From an uncultured Luteimonas sp. (GTDB lineage Bacteria; Pseudomonadota; Gammaproteobacteria; Xanthomonadales; Xanthomonadaceae), in assembly GCA_934541015.1 (NCBI GenBank), contig CAKTDC010000017.1:1-57714 (forward strand): a DNA stretch of 57,714 nt, in the 5' to 3' direction. Of the stretch, positions 20,709 to 28,871 are shown piece after piece. Numbering within the stretch: the stretch's first letter is position 1; every line of letters begins with the position of its first letter. The notes under the pieces were generated by a model. That model was not told where the DNA came from. It worked only from the letters and a program-made list of their open reading frames with translations, and did not search any database. The translations under genes were made by a program, and so were the position numbers.

Positions 20709-21587
20709 ATGCGCCGTTCCCTGATCTGCTGCGCCCTGGCCGCGTTCGCCTTTGCCGGCTGCGCCGATTCGGCACCGGGGGCCGCCCCCGCCCCCGAAGC
20801 CGCGCCCGCGGCGGAGGCCGAGACCGCGGCACCGGGCGCGCACGACGACGCCCTGCGGGCGGTGGTCGCCGGCCAGTGGCGGACCCCCGAGTTCGTGGCC
20901 CGCGACCGCTACCGCAACCCGCTCGAGACGCTGGCGTTCTTCGGCGTCGCGCCCGGCGACACCGTCATCGAGATCACGCCCGGCGGCGGCTGGTACACCG
21001 AGATCCTGGCGCCGTACCTGCGCGAATCGGGCACCTACGCCGGCGCGGTGGTCGACCCGGCGAAGGCGGCCGAGCGCGCGCGCGACTACCAGACCCGTGC
21101 CCGCGACCAGCTGCGAGCGAAACTCGGCGGCGAGCCGGCCGGCGTGTACGACCGCGCCACCGTGGTCGAGTACGATCCGGCCGCGCCGGAGTTCGGTGCG
21201 CCCGGGTCGGCCGACGTGGTGCTGACCTTCCGCAACGTGCACAACTGGCGCGGCAGCGGGCAGGCGGCGGGGATGTTCGAGGGCTTCTTCAAGGTGCTCC
21301 GCTCCGGCGGCACCCTGGGCGTGGTCGAGCACCGCGCCGATGCCGACGTGGCCGACGACGACCGCAGCGGCTACGTCAGCGAGGCGCAGGTGATCGCGCT
21401 GGCCGAGGCCGCCGGCTTCCGGCTCGACGCGAAGAGCGAGATCAACGCCAATCCGAAGGACACCAAGGACCACCCCAACGGCGTGTGGACCCTGCCGCCG
21501 GGCAACAACCACGAGGAAGCCGACCGCGAGAAGTACCAGGCCATCGGCGAGAGCGACCGGATGACGCTGAGGTTCGTGAAGCCGTAG
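20709..21587 (+). CDS. exported SAM-dependent methyltransferase-like lipoprotein
   Basis: The 292-residue product begins with a lipoprotein signal (lipobox FAGC, cysteine at residue ~18) followed by an Ala/Pro/Glu-rich linker. The main domain has a class I methyltransferase-like fold: GVAPGDTVIEITPGGGWYTE is the SAM-binding motif I and LTFRNVHNWRG a motif IV-like segment. Periplasmic proteins of this family are common in Proteobacteria, but their substrate, and whether SAM is available there, is unknown. The ATG at 20709 is used because the signal begins there. It ends about 90 bases before the pseudouridine synthase gene. Confidence 0.8.
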   Translation: MRRSLICCALAAFAFAGCADSAPGAAPAPEAAPAAEAETAAPGAHDDALRAVVAGQWRTPEFVARDRYRNPLETLAFFGVAPGDTVIEITPGGGWYTEILAPYLRESGTYAGAVVDPAKAAERARDYQTRARDQLRAKLGGEPAGVYDRATVVEYDPAAPEFGAPGSADVVLTFRNVHNWRGSGQAAGMFEGFFKVLRSGGTLGVVEHRADADVADDDRSGYVSEAQVIALAEAAGFRLDAKSEINANPKDTKDHPNGVWTLPPGNNHEEADREKYQAIGESDRMTLRFVKP

Positions 21588-21594
21588 GGAGGCC

Positions 21595-21667
21595 GTGACT
21601 GGTGATTGGTGCTTCGTGATCCGGAGAAGCGGTTTCCTGGTTTCTGCTTTTTCCAATCACCGATCAC
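21595..21667. repeat. imperfect inverted repeat between genes
   Basis: GTGACTGGTGATTGG (21595-21609) pairs with CCAATCACCGATCAC (21653-21667), 13 of 15 positions. It belongs to the short gattgg/ccaatc inverted repeats seen between genes here (compare 37797-37912). Confidence 0.6.
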
Positions 21668-21674
21668 GACTCCG

Positions 21675-22241
21675 ATGCTCCTCGCCCTCAACAAGCCCTA
21701 CGGCGTCCTGAGCCAGTTCACCGATCGCAGCGTGCCGCCGCGGCGGACGCTGGCGGAGTTCGGGCTGCCGGCGGGGGTGTATCCGGCCGGGCGCCTGGAC
21801 CACGACAGCGAGGGCCTGCTGCTGCTGACCGATGACGGCGCGCTGGCGCACCGGCTCACCGATCCGCGCCACAAGCAGGGCAAGACCTACTGGGTGCAGG
21901 TGGAGGGCGCGCCGCGGGCGGAGCAGCTGCAGGCCCTGCGCGACGGGGTGGAGCTGCGCGACGGGCCGACGCTGCCGGCGCGGGTCCGGGCCATCGAAGC
22001 CCCCGTGCTGTGGCCGCGCGATCCGCCGGTCCGCTTCCGCAGGACGGTGCCCGATGCCTGGCTGGAGCTGCAGCTGCGCGAGGGGCGCAATCGCCAGGTG
22101 CGCCGGATGACCGCCGCGGTGGGCCTGCCGACCCTGCGCCTGGTGCGGGTGGCGGTTGGCCCGATCGCGCTGGACGGCCTGCCGCCGGGTCAATGGCGCG
22201 AGGTGGAGGAAACGGCCGCTGCCGGCCGGGCGGCAAGATGA
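21675..22241 (+). CDS. rluE: ribosomal large subunit pseudouridine synthase, RsuA/RluE type
   Basis: The 188-residue enzyme belongs to the RsuA family of pseudouridine synthases and most resembles RluE, which modifies U2457 of 23S rRNA. The ATG at 21675 opens with LLALNKPYGVLSQFTD, the family start; no S4 domain precedes it, as in RluE. The catalytic aspartate is D42 in PAGRLDHDSEGLLLLT. QLREGRNRQVRRM is the conserved RNA-binding motif near the end. The RluE assignment rests on length and the missing S4 domain; other RsuA-family targets are possible. Confidence 0.85.
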   Translation: MLLALNKPYGVLSQFTDRSVPPRRTLAEFGLPAGVYPAGRLDHDSEGLLLLTDDGALAHRLTDPRHKQGKTYWVQVEGAPRAEQLQALRDGVELRDGPTLPARVRAIEAPVLWPRDPPVRFRRTVPDAWLELQLREGRNRQVRRMTAAVGLPTLRLVRVAVGPIALDGLPPGQWREVEETAAAGRAAR

Positions 22242-22330
22242 ACGACGTTCAGCTTCAGCGGATGACGGTCCGGACAATCTGATAGTTTTCGTCCCGTCGC
22301 GGACGTCCACGACCGTTCACCAGGCAGCGC

Positions 22331-23461
22331 ATGACCGCAGGCAAGAGCTTGTCCGGCAGGATTCTCGTCGTCGACGACCAGTCGGCGAACCTGCGCGTGG
22401 TCAGCTCGCTGCTGGCGCGCGACGGCTACGAGGTGGCGACCGCCGAGAGCGGCGCACGGGCGCTGGAGCAGCTGCAGGCGCAGGCGCCGGATCTGATGCT
22501 GCTGGACATGCTGATGCCGGGCATGGACGGCTTCGAACTGCTGGCCGAAGTCCGCAGCCGCGACGACCTGCCGCAGCCGCCGACGATCTTCCTCACCGCC
22601 GCCCAGGACCGCGAACTGCTGCTGCGCGCGTTCGAGGCGGGGGCGGTGGACTATGTCACCAAGCCGTTCATGCCCGAGGAGCTGCTGGCGCGGGTGAATG
22701 CGCACCTGGGCCTGAAGCTCACCCGCGACCGCCTGGAGCGGGTGGCGCGCGAGCGGCAGGAGCTGGTGAACCTGGTGGCGCACGACCTGAAGAATCCGCT
22801 GACCAGCGTGCACTTCGCCTGCCAGATGCTGCTCTCGGGCAGCGCCCGTCCGGAACGCGTGCCGCGCTACGTGCAGATGATCCACGAGAGCACGCAGGAC
22901 GCCTTCGGCTACATCCGGCGCTATCTGGAAACGCAGCAGGACGCCGCTGCCGGCGTCGAGGACGGTCCCGCGCCGCGGGCCTGCCTGGGGGACATGCTGG
23001 ACTGGCTGGCGGCGCGCTATTCGCTGCAGCTGGAGGAGCGTGGCGCGCGTCTGTGCGTGAGCGGCAGCGGCGACGAGGCCGCGGTGGCGATCGATCCGCT
23101 GGTGCTGCGCCAGGTGTGCGAGAACCTGATCAGCAACGCGCTCAAGTACGCGCCCGACGGCGACGTCGAGATCTCGGTGGTCGGCGGCGGCCCGGGCTTC
23201 TGGCACCTGCGCGTCGAGGATCGTGGGCCGGGCATTCCGAAGCAGCGCCAGGCGGGGCTGTTCACCCCGTTCTTCCGCATCGCCGAAACCGCGCGCGACG
23301 ATGGCGTGTCCAGCGGCCTGGGCCTGTCGCTGGCGCGGCAGATCATCGGCAACGCCGGCGGCCAGCTGTGGTACGAGGACCGCGAGGGCGGCGGCGCACG
23401 CTTCGTGATCGCGCTGCCCGAGGCGCCGCCTGGATCGGGTTCCGGCCAGGACGGGATCTGA
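22331..23461 (+). CDS. fused response regulator receiver and histidine kinase
   Basis: The 376-residue protein has an N-terminal receiver domain (residues ~10-125; phospho-acceptor D59 in LLDMLMPGMDG, K111 in VTKPF) joined directly to a histidine kinase core: H151 in LVAHDLKNPLTS, then the ATPase with NLISNALKYAPDG (N box), DRGPGIP (G1) and GLGLSLARQIIGN (G2). No sensor or membrane domain is present, so it is cytoplasmic and probably takes signals by phosphorelay or protein contact. No partner regulator gene is adjacent. Confidence 0.9.
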   Translation: MTAGKSLSGRILVVDDQSANLRVVSSLLARDGYEVATAESGARALEQLQAQAPDLMLLDMLMPGMDGFELLAEVRSRDDLPQPPTIFLTAAQDRELLLRAFEAGAVDYVTKPFMPEELLARVNAHLGLKLTRDRLERVARERQELVNLVAHDLKNPLTSVHFACQMLLSGSARPERVPRYVQMIHESTQDAFGYIRRYLETQQDAAAGVEDGPAPRACLGDMLDWLAARYSLQLEERGARLCVSGSGDEAAVAIDPLVLRQVCENLISNALKYAPDGDVEISVVGGGPGFWHLRVEDRGPGIPKQRQAGLFTPFFRIAETARDDGVSSGLGLSLARQIIGNAGGQLWYEDREGGGARFVIALPEAPPGSGSGQDGI

Positions 23462-23936
23462 CCTCTCCTAGTGTGCTGTCCCGCAAGAAACTTTGTTCCG
23501 TCATCCCCGCGCAGGCGGGGATCCATGGACGTTAACCTGTTGAAATCCAAGGCCTTGGATGACCGGACATTCGTCCGTTGCAGAGCGATTCCCGCCTGCG
23601 CGGGAATGACGAGCACAAGAAACCTGCGGGACAGCACACTAGCCGCTTCTGCGGGGCAGGAGAGAAGCGTCGATGCCGCTCCGCGTGGGGCGGTCCGGAG
23701 AGCGCTAGCGGATCATGGGCAGATGCCGGAATGCCGGGCGGGGAGCGCGAACGGCGCGAATTGCGGGTGTCTGCGGGCCGGCAGGCGCGGCTGATTTTTG
23801 CTCCCTCCTCCGCTTGCGGGGGGCGAAGAGGAGAGTTGGCGAGCCATGGCTCGCGCGACGATGAGCGCCCGGCGCGCTGCGCCGGGCCGGACGGGCCGGG
23901 GTGGGGGCCCGGCAGGCGCAGCCTGCCGGGAAGGAA
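23462..23936. other. non-coding stretch with repeats
   Basis: No gene is supported. The left part is the MITE-like element 23468-23642. The right part holds CTCCCTCCTCCGCTTGCGGG (near 23802) and the core GGCGCGCTGCGCCGGGCCGG (near 23871), both shared with other dispersed palindromic repeats in the window. Confidence 0.6.
23468..23642. mobile_element. 175-bp MITE-like element with long terminal inverted repeats
   Basis: The left end CTAGTGTGCTGTCCCGCA is the exact reverse complement of the right end TGCGGGACAGCACACTAG. The inversion continues imperfectly through AAACTTTGTTCCGTCAT and its counterpart, and through palindromes CCCCGCGCAGGCGGGG and CCCGCCTGCGCGGG. There is no coding capacity. The outermost CTAG on both sides could be a target-site duplication (YTAR-type, as used by IS5-like transposases). 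No transposase is in the window. Confidence 0.7.
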
Positions 23937-24314
23937 TCACTCGTCCCCGACCTGAGGCTCCGGCTGCCCGGCCTGCGGTTCCGGCTGCGCTGCGCGGCTG
24001 CGCCTGGCCGCCGACTTGCGCGCCTCGACCCGCTTGGACTGGCCTTCGATCACGCCGCCTGCCGCCTGCTTCTTCTTCTGGTGGCGGCGCACCGCGTACA
24101 GCAGCACGCCCACGCCCACCGCCGCGGCGATGGTCACCGCCGGATTGCGCCGCACGAATCCGCCGACCGCGCGCGAGCCGGCCTTGGCCGCGCCGACGGC
24201 GGCACCGGCCTGCAGCCATTGCCCGGCGTTGTCGGGAACCGCGTGGCGGATGCCGTCACCGACCTGGCCGACCAGGTGCATCATCTTGCCGGAGAACGAA
24301 TCGAGTCTGCTCAT
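23937..24314 (-). CDS. hypothetical single-pass membrane protein
   Basis: The 125-residue product starts MSRLDSFSGKMMHLVGQVGD, preceded by AGGA at a plausible distance. Residues ~58-78 (AVTIAAAVGVGVLLYAVRRH) form one transmembrane helix followed by a lysine/arginine-rich cytoplasmic tail with a QPEPQ repeat at the end. The short Gly/Ala-rich N-terminal half may lie on the membrane. No known family is recognised. It ends next to the repeat-rich stretch 23462-23936 and is not clearly in an operon. Confidence 0.65.
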   Translation of the reverse strand: MSRLDSFSGKMMHLVGQVGDGIRHAVPDNAGQWLQAGAAVGAAKAGSRAVGGFVRRNPAVTIAAAVGVGVLLYAVRRHQKKKQAAGGVIEGQSKRVEARKSAARRSRAAQPEPQAGQPEPQVGDE

Positions 24315-24523
24315 GGGGAAGGTCCTGAAGGAAGTGGGAGACCATGTGTCGCTACCGGCGCATTGTGCAGCGCTGATCGTTGCGGCAGCGTGAGTCCGGG
24401 CGCGAACGCAGCGCGTCCAACCGCATCGTAGCGCAGTGCGTCGCTGGCGCTGCGTGGATCGACGACGTCTTTCGCAAGCCGCGCGTGTCGGTGTCGGCGC
24501 AGGTCCGCCGATGACGCCGCGCC

Positions 24524-27247
24524 TCAGGTTCCCCGCGGCTTGGCGCGATGCGTCGCGGTGGCGCTCCAGGGATCGTCCGGCCAGGGGTGGCGGGGATAGC
24601 GCCCCTTCATTTCCTTCCTGACTTCCGGATAGGTGCGCTCCCAGAAGCCGCGCAGGTCGCGGGTGACCTGCAGCGGGCGGCCGGCGGGCGAGAGCAGGTG
24701 GATGGTCAGCGGCACGCGGCCGTCGGCGATGCGCGGGGTATCGGCCAGGCCGAACAGCTCCTGCAGCTTCACCGCCAGCACCGGCGGTGCCGGCTGGCCG
24801 TCGTCGCCGATGGCGTAGGCGATGGCGCGCGACTGCCCGGACGGCACGGGGATGCGCACCGGCGCCAGGGCGTCGAGCTTGTGCTGCAGCGGCCAGTCCA
24901 GGCGCGCACGCAGGGCGCCGGACAGCTCCTCCGCGGTCAGCGCGTCGAGCCGGCTCTTGCCTTCGAAGGCCGGGCGCAGCCAGTCGTCGAGCGCGGCCAG
25001 CAGCGCGGCGTCGCCCAGGTCGGGCAGGCCGAGTTCGGGCATCCACGCGCGCAGCCCCGCCACCCGCGCCTGCCACTGGCGCAGGGCATCGCTCCACGGC
25101 AGCGAGTGCAGCCCCAGCTCCCGGGTCGCGTCGGTCAGCGCCTGCGCGGCGGCGGCCGGGTCGGGGCGGCCGGCGGGGCGGCTGTCGAGCACGATGCCGG
25201 CGAAGCGGCGCACGCGTTCGGCGACCAGGGCGCGGCGATCGGCATCCCAGCGGGTTTCATCGCGCTCGCTGAAGCGGTCGCCGAAGTCGCGGCGCAGCGC
25301 GGCTTCGTCCACCGGCGCGGCGCGCAGCAGCAGGGCGTCGCCGCGGGATTCGAAGCGCAGTTCGGTGGCCACCAGCCAGGGTTCGCCGACCAGGTCGCTG
25401 TCGTCGAGCAGGCGCGCCATGCGGCCGTTGGCGAGCTGGTAGCGGCGCAGGTCGCTGGCGTGGCGCGCGGCGATGCGGTCGGGGAAGGCGCGGGCGAGCA
25501 GGTCGCCGAGCGCGTGCGCGGGAAGGTCGCCCGGCGGCGGCGCGTCCACGCGCAGGCGGCGGCGCCACTGGCGCGCGGCCGAGTCGATCGCGGCCAGCGC
25601 GGCGCGGCTGGCGTCGGCGGCAATGCGGCGCTCGCGGAAACCGGCCAGCGCCCGCCAGCGGCTGGCCAGGGCGTCGCTGCGCGAACGCAGCGGATCGCGC
25701 GCCTCGAGCAGGGCGGCCAGGTCGCAGGCGAGCGCGCGGGAGGCCGGATCGCCGGCGGCCAGCAGCATTGCCGCCAGGCGCGGGTGCGTGCCCAGCGCGA
25801 GCATCCGCCGGCCCAGGGGTGTGATCGCGCCGGCGCGCCCGCCTGCCTGCGATGCCGCGGCTGACGGATCCTGAGACCCGCCGGGCTGCACGAACGCACC
25901 CGCGCGGCCGGTACCCGGCGCTCCGCCGTCCAGCGCCCCCAACTGCCGCAGCAGGTCGCGCGCCGCCGCCATCGTTCCCGCCGGCGGGGGGTCGACGAAG
26001 CGCAGTTGATCGCTGCCCCAGGCGGCCAGCTCCAGCGCCAGCCCGGCCAGCTCGACCTGTGCGATCTCCGGCCGCCGCTGCGGCTCCAGCCGCTGCGATT
26101 CCGGCCACAGGCGGTAGGCCCAGCCCGGCGCCACGCGCCCGGCGCGGCCCGCGCGCTGGTCGGCGGAGGCCTGGGCGATGCGCACCACGTCCAGGCGGCT
26201 GAAGCCGCTGTTGGGGTCGTGCCGGGGCTCGCGCGCCAGGCCGCTGTCGATCACCACGCGCACGCCGGGCAGGGTGACGCTGGATTCGGCGACGTTGGTG
26301 GCCAGGATTACGCGGCGGCGGCCGTCGGCGGCGGGCTGCAGGACGTTGGCCTGCTGTTCGACGGGGAGGTCGCCGTGGAGGGCAAGCACCTCGACGCCTG
26401 CAGGCCCCCATCCCAACCCTTCCCCCGCAGGCGGGGGAAGGGCCTGTGGCGCTTGCCGGGAAAGGGCGTCTGCTCCCTCCCCCGCCTGCGGGGAAAAGGC
26501 TCCGGCTCCCTCCCCCGCCTGCGGGGGAGGGCTGGGGTGGGGGCCCATCCGCAGCAGCACAGCCTCCGCCCGCGCGATCTCCCGGCGCCCCGGCAGGAAC
26601 GCCAGCACGTTGCCCGGGTGCCGCGCCAGCGCCTGCTCCACCGCCCGCCGCAGCTGGTGCTCCAGCGCCTCCTCGCGCCGCGCCGGGAAGTGCGCGATTT
26701 CCACCGGGAAGCTGCGCCCCTGGCTCGACAGCCGCGGTGCGTCCAGGAAGCTCGCCAGCCGTTCGCCGTCGAGCGTGGCCGACATCACCACGATGCGCAG
26801 GTCCTCGCGCAGGCCCGCCTGCACGTCCAGCGCCAGCGCCAGGCCGAGGTCGGCGGCGAGGTGGCGCTCGTGGAATTCGTCGAACAGCAGGGCGCCGACG
26901 CCTTCGAGCATCGGGTCGTCCTGCAGCATGCGGGTGAGGATGCCTTCGGTGACCACCTCGATCCGCGTCGCCGCCGACACCCGGTGCTCGAAGCGGATGC
27001 GGTAGCCGACGGTCCGCCCGACCTCCTCTCCCAGCGCCGCCGCCATGAAACCCGCCGCCGCGCGCGCGGCCACGCGGCGCGGCTCCAGCATCACGATGCG
27101 GCGACCCTGCAGCCACGGCGCGTCGAGCAGGGTCGGCGGTACCCGGGTGGTCTTGCCCGCGCCCGGCGGCGCCTCCAGCACCAGCCGCGGATGCGCGGCG
27201 AGGCTGCGCAGGATTTCCGTCAGCAGCGGCGTGATGGGGAACTCCAT
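24524..27247 (-). CDS. hrpB: ATP-dependent helicase HrpB, with an in-frame repeat insertion
   Basis: HrpB is a DEAH-type SF2 RNA/DNA helicase. The ATG at 27247 begins MEFPITPLLTEILRSLA; motif I is APPGAGKTTRVP, motif II FDEFHERH and motif III MSATLDG. It continues with the helicase C domain, HA2 region and the HrpB-specific C-terminal domain (ending KEMKGRYPRHPWPDDPW). At 907 residues it is longer than the usual ~810-840. Residues ~234-281 (PHPSPPPQAGEG, SPQAGEG, PPPAGEG) come from a palindromic DNA repeat at 26403-26545 and interrupt the region between helicase motifs Ia-III and the C domain without breaking the frame. Confidence 0.93.
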   Translation of the reverse strand: MEFPITPLLTEILRSLAAHPRLVLEAPPGAGKTTRVPPTLLDAPWLQGRRIVMLEPRRVAARAAAGFMAAALGEEVGRTVGYRIRFEHRVSAATRIEVVTEGILTRMLQDDPMLEGVGALLFDEFHERHLAADLGLALALDVQAGLREDLRIVVMSATLDGERLASFLDAPRLSSQGRSFPVEIAHFPARREEALEHQLRRAVEQALARHPGNVLAFLPGRREIARAEAVLLRMGPHPSPPPQAGEGAGAFSPQAGEGADALSRQAPQALPPPAGEGLGWGPAGVEVLALHGDLPVEQQANVLQPAADGRRRVILATNVAESSVTLPGVRVVIDSGLAREPRHDPNSGFSRLDVVRIAQASADQRAGRAGRVAPGWAYRLWPESQRLEPQRRPEIAQVELAGLALELAAWGSDQLRFVDPPPAGTMAAARDLLRQLGALDGGAPGTGRAGAFVQPGGSQDPSAAASQAGGRAGAITPLGRRMLALGTHPRLAAMLLAAGDPASRALACDLAALLEARDPLRSRSDALASRWRALAGFRERRIAADASRAALAAIDSAARQWRRRLRVDAPPPGDLPAHALGDLLARAFPDRIAARHASDLRRYQLANGRMARLLDDSDLVGEPWLVATELRFESRGDALLLRAAPVDEAALRRDFGDRFSERDETRWDADRRALVAERVRRFAGIVLDSRPAGRPDPAAAAQALTDATRELGLHSLPWSDALRQWQARVAGLRAWMPELGLPDLGDAALLAALDDWLRPAFEGKSRLDALTAEELSGALRARLDWPLQHKLDALAPVRIPVPSGQSRAIAYAIGDDGQPAPPVLAVKLQELFGLADTPRIADGRVPLTIHLLSPAGRPLQVTRDLRGFWERTYPEVRKEMKGRYPRHPWPDDPWSATATHRAKPRGT
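26403..26545. repeat. palindromic repeat element inside hrpB
   Basis: The ends are inverted copies: GGCCCCCATCCCAACCC then a CCCCCGCAGGCGGGGG palindrome on the left, and CCCCCGCCTGCGGGGG then GGGCTGGGGTGGGGGCC on the right, with a third CCCGCCTGCGGGG palindrome between. This is the intergenic repeat type of Xanthomonadales that translates as SPPPQAGEG. Confidence 0.8.
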
Positions 27248-27249
27248 CG

Positions 27250-27493
27250 GGCCATTGTAGGAGCGCCATGAGGCGCGGCCGCGGCGTCGCCGGAGCCGGG
27301 GGCCCGCAGCCGGAGGGGATCCCGGTCGCGCCCCGCGGCGCTCCGGCAGGCGCGTCGGAGCGTGACGGACGGGCATGCGCACGGGGGACGTTCCTGTCGC
27401 GAGGCGGGCCCGGCTGCGGCGCAGGGTGGCGGGCGGACGAGGCCGCGCCGCAGCCGGCTCCGGCGAAAGCGCAGGGGCGCTCCTACAATGGCC
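27250..27493. repeat. perfect 18-bp inverted repeat flanking the hrpB-tatD gap
   Basis: GGCCATTGTAGGAGCGCC (27250-27267) is exactly the reverse complement of GGCGCTCCTACAATGGCC (27476-27493). The TGTAGGAGCG core resembles REP sequences of Pseudomonas and Xanthomonadales. The copies lie just before the two divergent genes and may be REP arms or promoter-proximal elements. Confidence 0.7.
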
Positions 27494-27495
27494 GG

Positions 27496-28317
27496 ATGGA
27501 GCTCATCGATATCGGACTCAACCTCACCCACGACAGCTTCGACCGCGATCGCGACGCGGTGCTGCAGCGTGCGCGCGACGCCGGCGTGGCGCGGATGGTG
27601 GTCACCGGGGCCAGCCGCGAGCACTCGCCCAGGGCGCTGGCGCTGGCGCAGGCGCATCCGGGCGTGCTGTTCGCGACCGCCGGCGTGCATCCGCACCATG
27701 CGGCCGAGTACACCAGCGAATGCGACGCGGAGCTGCGCGCCCTGCACGCGCATCCGGAGGTGGTGGCGGTGGGCGAGACCGGGCTCGACTACTTCCGCGA
27801 CTTCTCGCCACGCCCGGCGCAGCGCAGGGCGTTCGAGCGCCAGCTGGAGATCGCGGCCGATACCGGCAAGCCGCTGTTCCTGCACCAGCGCGACGCGCAC
27901 GCGGACTTCATCGCGATCATGAGGGAGTTCGAGGGCCGCATCGGTCCGGCGGTGGTGCACTGCTTCACCGGCACCCGCGCCGAGCTGTTCGACTGCCTCG
28001 ACCGCGACTGGCACATCGGCATCACCGGCTGGCTTTGCGACGAACGCCGCGGGCAGCACCTGCGCGAAATCGTGGGCAGCATCCCGGCCGCCCGGCTGAT
28101 GGTCGAGACCGACTCCCCCTACCTGCTGCCGCGCACGCTCAGGCCGATGCCGAAGGACCGGCGCAACGAGCCGTCCTTCCTGCCGCACATCGTCGAGGAG
28201 CTGGCGCGCGACCGCGGCGAGGACGTGGCCGCCACCGCCGCGGCGACGACCGCGACGGCGACGGCCTTCTTCCGCCTGCCGCACCGGGACCTGCAGGCCG
28301 CGGCGCTGTCCGGATGA
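27496..28317 (+). CDS. tatD: TatD family metal-dependent DNase
   Basis: TatD is a cytoplasmic metal-dependent 3'-5' exonuclease of the amidohydrolase-like superfamily. The 273-residue product begins MELIDIGLNLTHDSFDRDRD, the start typical of TatD itself rather than of YcfH/YjjV (which have DTHCHLD). Further family motifs are AGVHPHHA, AVGETGLDYFRD, FLHQRDAH, VHCFTGTRAEL and VETDSPYLLPRT, together holding the metal ligands. The start ATG at 27496 is preceded only weakly by CCGG. It is divergent from hrpB. Confidence 0.93.
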   Translation: MELIDIGLNLTHDSFDRDRDAVLQRARDAGVARMVVTGASREHSPRALALAQAHPGVLFATAGVHPHHAAEYTSECDAELRALHAHPEVVAVGETGLDYFRDFSPRPAQRRAFERQLEIAADTGKPLFLHQRDAHADFIAIMREFEGRIGPAVVHCFTGTRAELFDCLDRDWHIGITGWLCDERRGQHLREIVGSIPAARLMVETDSPYLLPRTLRPMPKDRRNEPSFLPHIVEELARDRGEDVAATAAATTATATAFFRLPHRDLQAAALSG

Positions 28318-28326
28318 CGGGCGGGC

Positions 28327-28674
28327 CTAGTTCCCGGACCGCGTGACGCTGGCGATCTGGCGCGGATCGCGGGTGATGACGTTGCGCGGAACCGCCGGCA
28401 CCAGCAGCACCCGGGCGATGCCTTCGCGGCGGCAGGCCCGGCGGACCTCGGCCATCGTCCGCTCGCGGGTGGAGTAGACCTGGCCGAGGTTGGACTGGCC
28501 GGACAGCTCGGCGATCTGGCGCTGCCTGGGGCGGACCTGGCGCTCGCAGTCGATGACGATCCGCTCCGCCGAGGCTGGCGCGGCAGGCTCCCGGGCGTCG
28601 ATCGGGGCAGGGGCGAAGGCGGCCGCGGCGGCGACCAGCAGGACGGTTCCGATCATGTGGGTGTGGGTGTTCAT
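28327..28674 (-). CDS. hypothetical secreted protein
   Basis: The 115-residue product has a signal peptide (MNTHTHMIGTVLLVAAAAAF, likely AxA cleavage near IDA-RE) and a small basic mature region. A single cysteine pair, one in VIDCERQVRP and one in RRACRREG, could form a disulfide. No family is recognised. AGGAG stands nine bases before the ATG. It runs toward tatD (stops 10 bases apart) and is divergent from the winged-helix regulator at 28872. Confidence 0.65.
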   Translation of the reverse strand: MNTHTHMIGTVLLVAAAAAFAPAPIDAREPAAPASAERIVIDCERQVRPRQRQIAELSGQSNLGQVYSTRERTMAEVRRACRREGIARVLLVPAVPRNVITRDPRQIASVTRSGN

Positions 28675-28871
28675 GGCGTTCTCCTGGGGTGGGGCGCCGG
28701 GTGGTTGCCGGCAGCACCAGCCTCCGCCTGCCCGCGCTGCAGGTCCTGAGGGCCGGCAAAGGCCGGGCGCAGGCCTTCGCCGGAAACCTTGGGAAAGCCC
28801 TGGGGCCGGACTGGGCCGTCCCCGGCGGCTTTGGCCGTTGTCCTTCCTGCGCCGAACGGGACACCGCGCCC

